NCBI GenBank assembly: GCA_035426385.1
Contig: DAOLZQ010000036.1
Coordinates: 1-30,508 of the forward strand
Source: Parvibacillus sp035426385
Lineage (GTDB): Bacteria > Bacteroidota > Bacteroidia > Chitinophagales > Saprospiraceae
Length of the DNA stretch: 30,508 bases
Direction: 5' to 3'
The position numbers and the translations under genes were made by a program. Below are positions 1-8,100 of this stretch, piece after piece. A model generated the notes under the pieces. The model did no database searches and had not been told where the DNA came from. It saw only the letters and a program-made list of their open reading frames with translations. Numbering within the stretch: the stretch's first letter is position 1; each line of letters begins with the position of its first letter.

Positions 1-7
1 AAAATAT

Positions 8-173
8 TTATTGACTAAGGAGTCCTATTAATTCTCTATGAAATTTATTTAAATCACGTATTACAATTGCCCAAATAATATCATCAGAGACAGCGTCACA
101 ACCATGTATAATTCTATTCTGGGTATCAACTATTTCTAGCATGAGTTATTTGAATTTCCGGATTTACGTTTTG
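8..173 (-). pseudogene. HepT/DUF86-type toxin C-terminal remnant, frameshifted
   Basis: Too short to be a normal gene. Reading the minus strand from 173 gives a frame with PEIQITHAR, then a stop. One base later the adjacent frame, from about 133 to the TAA at 8-10, gives IVDTQNRIIHGCD followed by DDIIWAIVIRDLNK. Joined, these match the C-terminal third of HepT/DUF86 ribonuclease-type toxins (MNT/HepT systems), whose hallmark is R-x4-H-x-Y. Here the arginine position is Q and the tyrosine is C, leaving only the histidine. The shift lies near 133-134, where one extra base on the minus strand breaks the frame. The N-terminal two thirds are missing, and no MNT nucleotidyltransferase antitoxin is seen in the window. 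An ATG at 142-140 could start a 44-residue product, but I consider this a dead gene. Confidence 0.7.
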
Positions 174-188
174 TCAGAATAGAATATG

Positions 189-644
189 TTAAGGGTTCTT
201 TAGCTCATTATTCTCCTTTATTTCTTCAAACTTTTCTTTGATCCTTTTGATATCCTTATATTGGATTAGTTCAATGTGTAGGGTTTTTTCCGTATTGGTT
301 AATTGCAAAATGATCTCATATAGTTTAATAGAAACACCCGTAATTTCAGAAATTTGAATGGTGTTCACCTGTCTATCATGATTGAGTAAATACCTTATTT
401 GTTTGTCATCCCATTCTATAAAATAACGCCCCTTTTTCAGGTTGGAATAAACCAATGCGAAAAAAAGTATACCTTGAATTATATAGCCGAAAAATGAAAT
501 CTGACCCCCTAAAAAGGTTTTCTTACCTGGGGTAAAATAGAGACTAATCAAGCCCCACAATCCCCAAACTAGGTATAATACGGCGAAAGCTTTGGAGACA
601 AAGTTTATAATGGGATTTATTTTATAGACTTGAATTCTTTCCAT
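189..644 (-). CDS. Small two-helix membrane protein of unknown function
   Basis: 151 residues, family not recognised. Two hydrophobic segments (about residues 15-37 and 49-66) flank a short polar turn with a GKK motif. They are followed by a soluble C-terminal part, about 72-140, rich in alternating beta-type residues and ending in a charged helix (KRIKEKFEEIKENNE). This layout resembles bacterial PH-like membrane proteins, where a helical hairpin anchors a cytoplasmic PH fold; that is inference from shape only. The ATG at 644 is the natural start, with the first basic residue soon after it. The gene lies between two degraded genes, is not closely coupled to a neighbour, and ends 15 bp before the HepT remnant. 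Confidence 0.6.
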   Translation of the reverse strand: MERIQVYKINPIINFVSKAFAVLYLVWGLWGLISLYFTPGKKTFLGGQISFFGYIIQGILFFALVYSNLKKGRYFIEWDDKQIRYLLNHDRQVNTIQISEITGVSIKLYEIILQLTNTEKTLHIELIQYKDIKRIKEKFEEIKENNELKNP

Positions 645-819
645 AGTTGAAAAAGTTATACAATAGTAAATGAATGAAAGTACACCTACTCGTTCAGGTT
701 TTGGGATCAGACCGAATTGTAAAAATCAAATTTAGAAAAATTTTACTTAAATAGCAATAGCCGATTGAATATTTTCGGTCGTTAGTATTCTGTCTGAGAT
801 AGTACTACCTATAATGATA

Positions 820-1080
820 CTAAACATTTCTGCCATAGTAAAGCACGTCTTCATGGTAATAGAAAAGACGCCAGCTAAGCGATTCGTCAAAAATTAATAA
901 GTCATCTGCGAAGAAAATACCCTCCAAGTATTTGATTACCATCTTCCACGTTAAGGCAACAGATTGGCCACTTCTATCGTAGTCGATATAAGCGAATTTA
1001 TCAAATAGAATCTGTTTGTGGTACAAGTAGTTCTTACTCTCTTCAGCACCATGATCACTGACATTGAACTGTTCTATAGT
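820..1080 (-). pseudogene. 5'-truncated ORF abutting the PD40 gene stop
   Basis: An open frame of 86 codons runs from the base after the PD40 gene's TAA (1083-1081) to a TAG at 822-820. It has no ATG. The only usual start is a TTG at 1026, which would give 68 residues. Residues encoded upstream of that TTG (FNVSDHGAEESKNY) look as protein-like as those after it, so the frame probably continued further and has lost its 5' end. The product is acidic and rich in aromatics (LEGIFFADDLLIFDES, then WRLFYYHEDVLYYGRN). I do not recognise the family. It is either a remnant cut at the PD40 gene boundary or a small protein started at TTG by translational coupling; I favour the remnant. Confidence 0.45.
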
Positions 1081-2073
1081 TTATTTACCTGGAATACCCA
1101 CGAAATATAAGTCGAATCCGCCCAACCCACCCGGCCGATTTGATGAGAACACCATCATGTGCTGAGTCCAGGAGACTCCCTCTTCCAGTAAGATAGGCCT
1201 GTACTCGTCAAATTCTGAATTTATACTGGGGCCAAAATTGATGGGCGCACTCCAGTGGCCATTTTCAAAATTACTATAGTACAGATCATACCCGCCAAAG
1301 CCACCGGCTCTGTTTGAAGTAAAGACCATTTTATTACCATATATGAAGGGGCATTTATCATCAAAGTTACTTGATAAATTAGAATCTTTGACCACCTGAT
1401 AACTCGTATCAGCAGATAATAATTTTTCCATTCTCAACGATGGATTTACATTCACATAATAAAAATCGAAGGACCCTCCCTCACGATTTGAACAGAAATA
1501 GATCGTTGATTTGTCTGCGGTAAAAGTGGGATACATATCATCAAATTCAGAATTTAAAAACCCAATATCTTTTGGGTCAGAAAATATAGAATCGTTGTGA
1601 TTTAAAACAAATTTTATTTGAGCGTTTCCTGAGATATCAGAAGAATATAATATGGTAAAATCTAAGTGGTTATAAAGGGTATCAATGATCAGGTTGGGGC
1701 CAAGTTCATTTCCAGCAGTTTTAATTTTATTTATACCGGAGGTTATGATATTGAATTCTTTTGAATGTTCTTCCCAGCCACCGAGACTGTTAGACACCTT
1801 CAGTATCCCGGTGGACAGTTCAAAGCTGATGTCCATCGGAAGGAAAATCACATCAAACTGCCCCCCTTTGCTATCTCTGTTTGTCGAAAAGCAAAAGGGA
1901 ATTAATTTTCCAATAACTGGCGAAGCAGAGTTATAGTCATCGTACTGGGTGTTAAATTCAGTAAGATTGACGGGCACTTCCGGTAGGTGCCCCTTGAAAT
2001 TCTTATTTTCCTTATCACAAGATGATAGTAAGAGTACCATGCTAAAGGCAATTAGATAGTCAAGATATTTCAT
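1081..2073 (-). CDS. PD40 (WD40-like) beta-propeller lipoprotein
   Basis: 330 residues with a short lipoprotein signal: a hydrophobic stretch ending LLLSSC, so Cys19 is the likely lipidated residue and the protein should sit in the envelope. The mature part has about four PD40/TolB-like blades. Each carries the F-x-S-N-R-x-G-G-x-x-D-x-Y signature, seen near residues 63-76 (degenerate), 193-205, 251-264 and 308-321, with FDD/FDE-x-x-P between blades. In Bacteroidota such repeats often occur in OmpA-linked or secretion-associated lipoproteins, but this one has no OmpA domain and the propeller is short, so it is a stand-alone lipoprotein of unknown ligand. It starts 117 bp after the glucan synthase, probably from its own promoter. 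Confidence 0.85.
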   Translation of the reverse strand: MKYLDYLIAFSMVLLLSSCDKENKNFKGHLPEVPVNLTEFNTQYDDYNSASPVIGKLIPFCFSTNRDSKGGQFDVIFLPMDISFELSTGILKVSNSLGGWEEHSKEFNIITSGINKIKTAGNELGPNLIIDTLYNHLDFTILYSSDISGNAQIKFVLNHNDSIFSDPKDIGFLNSEFDDMYPTFTADKSTIYFCSNREGGSFDFYYVNVNPSLRMEKLLSADTSYQVVKDSNLSSNFDDKCPFIYGNKMVFTSNRAGGFGGYDLYYSNFENGHWSAPINFGPSINSEFDEYRPILLEEGVSWTQHMMVFSSNRPGGLGGFDLYFVGIPGK

Positions 2074-2129
2074 AGGACTGATTTTATATAAGATAACGTT
2101 GTGAAGCTAAATTTTGTGACTTTGCTCAC

Positions 2130-2151
2130 GGATGTAATCCATCCAAATTTA
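2130..2151 (-). promoter_or_regulatory. Possible promoter and overlapping inverted repeat before the PD40 gene
   Basis: On the minus strand TAAATTTG (2151-2144) matches the Bacteroidota -7 consensus TAnnTTTG. It is followed at once by GGATG-GATTA-CATCC (2144-2130), a 5-bp inverted repeat placed where transcription would begin. The ATG lies about 60 bp further on. The -33 element is poor (a TGTG about 17 bp upstream), so this is a weak call. Confidence 0.3.
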
Positions 2152-2190
2152 CCCTATCCAGTTAATTCCACAGCTCTATTTTTTCAAATT

Positions 2191-5100
2191 TTAAGTGAGT
2201 GATTTTGTTTCTTCCCAGTCTTTTTCGCCCCCCTTATTTGCTACTACCATGACGCGATGTTCCACATTGTCATCTTTGAGAGTAATATAATTATCTTTTT
2301 GCTCTACACCATCCAGAGTCAATGTATTCTTACCTGTTGAATTTTGAATTACTTCGATGTGATAGACTGTATTTTTATATCTATAGTGGGCCTTGAAAGA
2401 TTCCCATTCGTCGGGGACACAAGGGATGAATCTTATCTTATCTCCTTCTTGTCTCATACCTAAGAAGGACTCTATAATGAGTCGGTACATCCAGCCTGCA
2501 GATCCGGTGTACCAGGTCCAGCCGCCCCGTCCTGCGTGAGGATCACGGGAATATACATCTGCAGCCAGCACATATGGTTCTACTTTGTAGATGGCGATAT
2601 CTGCTGCTGTACGACCATGGTTGAGGGGATTGATCATATTTAATAGTTCCCAGACCCTTTCATTATTACCCAGCTTAGCAAAGGCCATAATCATCCATAC
2701 AGCCGCATGTGTATATTGTCCGCCGTTCTCTCTTACACCGGGCACATATCCCTTAATGTAGCCGGGATTCAGATCAGATTTATCGAAAGCGGGCTCAAGC
2801 AATTTAATCAGTCCTACCTCGTTTTGTACTAAGTGCTGGTAGGCAGACTCCATGGCTGTATGTATCAATTTTTCATTTCCTCCCCCGGACAATACGGACC
2901 AGCTCTGTGATATAGAATCGATTTTGCACTCCTCATCCGTTTTAGAACCAAGTGGTGTTCCATCGTCAAACCAAGCTCGTTTATACCATTCACCATCCCA
3001 GGCGCTTTTGTCAATATTTGCCTTTAGTTTAGATGCTTCCTGACGACATAGATCTACAAAAGCCTGCTCATTGTGCTGTTCTGCTGATTCAGCAAATCTA
3101 TTGAGTATTTCAAAGAGGAAGAAACCCAGCCAGACACTTTCGCCCTTTCCATGTTGACCGACCTTATCAAAGCCATCATTCCAGTCTCCTGTTCCAATTA
3201 AGGGCAATCCGTGTTCGCCGAAATTTAGACCATGTTTAATAGCTCGCACACAGTGCTCATAGAGCGGTGCAGGTGTATGAGCTATGAGTGGAAGGTCATA
3301 GTATGATTCTTCGCCGGGGTTTAGTTGACGGCCATCAAGGAAGTCCACTACCACGTTTAGAATACCTATATCTCCGGTGTATTTAATATAATAGGCAGTT
3401 ACAAGTGGTAGCCACAGATAGTCATCTGAGATACGAGTGCGTACACCTCGTCCACTCGGTGGATGCCACCAGTGCTGTACATCACCTTCTTTGAACTGGC
3501 GTGAGGCTGAGAGTAAGATTTGTTCACGAGCCAATTCAGGTCGGGTATGCAGAAGAGACATCACATCCTGCAACTGGTCTCTGAATCCAAACGCACCACC
3601 GGACTGATAAAATCCGCTTCTACCCCACATGCGAGAAGATATCGTCTGATAGGTAAGCCAGCCATTGGTAATTATATTGATAGAAGTATCCGGCGTCTCC
3701 ACCTGGAGTGCTCCTATAGTTTCTGCCCAATAATTTTTTACCTTTTTCAAAGCATTTACTGCCATTTCCTTTCCTCTAAACTGAGTGACCAGCGAACGAG
3801 CCTCATTAGCATCCTTTCCTGCTCCCAGCCTGAAAATGATTTCCTGCTCCTCTCCATCTGCTACTGAAAATGGGACTTGTATCGCAGCACAAGGATCCAG
3901 CGCAAGACCGATTTTACCAGAGAGTTTTACCCGTGACATGGCGCGTGGATCCTGCAGAGTTCCATTGCGGCCTATAAATTCTGTCCGATCGGCGGTAAAT
4001 GTCTTTTTTAAATAATCCACATCAAAGAAAGCAACTCTACTATTAAACTCAGTGCTATATTGATTCTTGGCAAAGAGCGCACCACTCTCAGGATCTATCT
4101 CAGTGTGAATGTGCATGGCGGTCTTAGTGCGGCTATCACCCAGCACCCATTCGATGTAACCGGAAGCAGATAAGCTGCGAGGCCTTCCGGATTGATTTTT
4201 GATTTTTAAAGAAATGAATTTAATAGGAGATTCGATATCCACATACACAGTCATCTCAGAGTGAATACCATCCTCTAAATGTTCGAAATTACTATACCCG
4301 AATCCGTGCCGCGCGATATAGGTAGAAAGGTTGCCTGCCGGTAGTTGAGAAGGAGACCAAAAGCGCCCGCTCTCTTCATCTCTTATATAGAAAGCTTCTC
4401 CACTGGTATCAGACACCGGGTCATTACTCCAGGAGGTTAGCCTCAGCTCATGCGCATTTTCAGTCCAGGTATATGCCGAGCCACTTTCTGAAATCACAGT
4501 ACCGAAAGTTGGATTTGCGATTACATTTACCCAGGGGGCAGGTGTTCTGGTTTTATTATTAGAGACAATGACATACTCTTTTCCATCGGGTGAAAATCCA
4601 CCCAGACCATTAAAGAAAACAAGACCTTCCGGCAATGTAAGAGCAGAGTCGATTCGTGGAAATGTGGTCCCTTTTTTAATCAGCGGAATGGGTACAATTG
4701 CAACTTCTTTTTTATTTATCTGATCAGCTAAGATTCCTTCACTGTCTGAGATAATTACCCGGGCTACTGATTGAAATAATATTCGATCTTCGTTTGAAAT
4801 CTGGTCGGAAGCTCTAATAAATATCCCCCCTTTCTTGCCATTTAATTCTGAGGGTATGAGTGCTTGAATATCATTTTGAAATTCTTGTCGATAGCCATCA
4901 TGTGCTTCATTCCAGATGACCAAATCTACGACGAGGCCTTTCAGTCGCCAGTAAGTATGTGCCTGAATCATCTTCATCACTAATTTTATATTATCCTGAT
5001 CTTCCAGTTTTAGCAGGACAATGGGTAAATCACCTGAAATGGCGTAACCCCATAAGCCGGATTGTTGCCTGTGATTATTGATGAGAATGACAGGGTCAGC

Positions 5101-8100
5101 TCTAAACTTAGCATTTGCGTATAGGATAGAGCTTGCCAAGCGGCCATATAACTGAGCATCTCTTTCAGAGGCATTTATCTGATGCAGCACTACCTGACTA
5201 TGTGACCAAGCCATTTCAAACACACGGTCTTTGTGCGATTTGTTGTCATAGTATTTATTAATTAGCCCTTGACAGATTTCTCTTGTCTCGGCAATACCTG
5301 TCACCACATCAATGGTGATGGTTTCTTCCGGCTCAATAATAATTCGGAAACGAATAGCGACGATTGGATCTAGTACCGAACCTTGGCTACCGCTTAGTTT
5401 ACCCGGCTTCAAGGCTTGTGGATTCACTATTGAATTGCCATGACCTATGAACGCCATTCGGTCAGTCTCATATGATATTTCTTCAGCAGATCTCCCTTCC
5501 GATGCCATCAGATGGAACATCCATGGAGTTTGCTCTTCGATGGATCTGGGTCTGCGTGTACACAGAATCGTATTCTGATGTGGAATGATCTCCGTCTGAA
5601 CAAACAGATTGCTGAAAGCAGGAGCGATCAGATCAGACGCGGGGGAGGCTAGAACTACTTCAGCATAGCTGGTCAGTTCAATTGTCTTACGCCTAGACGA
5701 CCCGTTTGTGATGTGCAGTCTGCGCATTTCTATATCATCTTCCGGTGAGACCACGATTTCTGTACGAACTTCTATCTCCTGACGATTAATATGAAAATCA
5801 ACCCGGCCTTGTGAATAAGTTACTTCGTATTTATCAACTATCTTGAGTGTGGGCTGATGCGTATTGGACCAGAAGGTATCCTCATCCAAGTCGCGGATGT
5901 AGCAAAAAGTTCCACGGTTATCACGGGTCACATCTTCGTGCCATCGGGTGACAGCAAGGTCTTTCCAGCGACTGTATCCGCCGCCGGCATTGGTGACCAT
6001 CACGTGATATCTTCCATTGGAAAGTAATTGTACTTGGGGAATAGGTGTATCTGATGTGCTGATGATTCGCGTCTCCTGACCCGCCGCTACATAATTGATG
6101 TCCGCTATATCAGTAGTATGCGCAAAGAAGGAAGTTGCTTTAGGAATCCGCTCTTGCAGTAATAAAAGTGTAGCCCTAAACTGTGGCTCTGATTCAAATA
6201 ATCGCTGCAACGGTTTGTCATGCAGCAGGTACGATAGTGAAAGCAAACTCATACCGTGGTGATGCGCCATGTAGGAATAAATTATAGCTGCTGATTGTCC
6301 ACGCTGTAATCGCGAAGGGGTATAGTCCACGGCTTCATAGAAACCATATTTTCCCTCTATGTCTTTTTTACTGAGTAGTTCCAGATTTTCACATGCTTTC
6401 TCAGGCTCTACCATGAGTGCCAGGGCAGTGGCATAGGGAGCTATCACCGCATCTTCCTCCAATCCGCGCTTCAATCCCAGGCCGGGAGCGCCAAACGCTC
6501 GGTACTGGTAGTTAGAACTGGCATTGATCAAATTATAACCCGATTCTGAAATGCCCCAGGGCTTACCTGTTTTATTCCCATACTTTATCTGCCAGTTTAC
6601 GGCTGCTCTATAGGTCTGATCCAGTAGTGTATTTTCATAAGTAGGCATTACTAATAGCGGCATTAAATATTCAAACATCGAACCACTCCAGGATAAGAGT
6701 ATTGATTTATTGTCCACATTGGTCAAGAGGCGGCCTAACGCAAACCAGCTTTCCTCCGGAATCTTTCCCTGGGCAATACACACAAATACACATAGCCTTA
6801 TTTCAGAGGCCAGCAAATCATAGTGACTGGCATCCAGGCGATGATCCTGTACATTGTAGCCGATGCTAAATAAGTGGCTTGACTTATTATAGAGGAAATC
6901 CCATTCCATATCAGCCAATTCATTGCACTGTCGCGCCAGTGTGCGAGACTCTGCGATTAATTTTTCTAAATGGTCAATTGAATAATTAAATGCGGAAGAC
7001 AGTTCATCAGTTGAATTTTTTTCGTTTTGCTTTTTGTATAATTCAAGTTGTAGTTTTTTTGTTCTTGCTAATAATTCACTCCAGGTCGTATTTAAGTTTG
7101 GCTCCTGAATATCTTCAAATACGACAGACTGTGAATGCAATAAAAACCATGGTTTGAAAGTCAAGAAATGTTTATTTATAAGATTTATATGATCTATGAG
7201 TAATTGTTTCCACCGAGATATTTCGCTGTTTGGCCTACCACTAATTTTTTCAATTTCTGACAGTATATTTTCTGCCAATTTTTGATAGCCTTGATGTGCT
7301 TCATATAGATTAGTTATTTCAGCTTGACAGATATTATTTAGATCTTGAGCCAGATGGTCGGTAAGTAGAATATTCTTATCTGTGAGCGTATCTACAAAAA
7401 TCTGAAATGTATCCCTAAGGCCATAAAATAAATGTTGGCTTCTAATTCTTTGATGAGGCAGTGCCAGCAGACCTTGACGTAATACAAGCAGATGACCGGC
7501 CAGGTTTCCACTGTCCACGGTAGAAATATATTTAGGATTAAGTGGTTGTAATGTTTCAGTATCATACCAATTATAAAAGTGCGAATTGTGGCGTTCCATT
7601 TTCTCCATCGTATCGATGGTATTTTTAGTTCGCTCGATGAATTTGCCGGGGGTAATATATCCAAAATCGCAGGCTGTTAAATTAGCTAATAAGGACAAGC
7701 CGATATTGGTGGGAGAGGTACGGTGTGCGATTAATTCTATGGGCTGCTCCTGGAAGTTGTCAGGTGCCAACCAGTTGTCCTCAGCAACGACGAAGTGCTC
7801 AAAGAAACTCCAAGTCTTGCGGGCTGTCTTGTGGAGAAAGCTTTTCTGATCTGTGGTAAGTGAAGCACGCTGTTTCTTAACTGGCTTACCAGTGATCCAG
7901 GTAACTGCAGGTGCGATGAGCCACAGTGCCAATATGGGTACTGCAATAGACAGCTTATCAGGAGTGTAGATCCACAAAACAATCAAAATACTCAAAGCTA
8001 AAATTGGTTCTATCCACATGGTAGTATATGAGCCGGCTAGACTGGATCTATATGCTTTCGAAGTATGAGAAGACGGCGCCCACTCCAGTAAATGTTTTCC

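Noticed and set aside
3520..4015. Plus-strand ORFs inside the glucan synthase gene
   Set aside because: They are antisense frames of a continuous, motif-complete protein; composition is Ser/Arg/Pro-rich as expected of shadows.
7392..7982. Several overlapping ORFs on both strands within the glucan synthase cyclisation region, possibly hinting at a frameshift
   Set aside because: The main frame stays open and domain order is continuous through this part, so no break is present.
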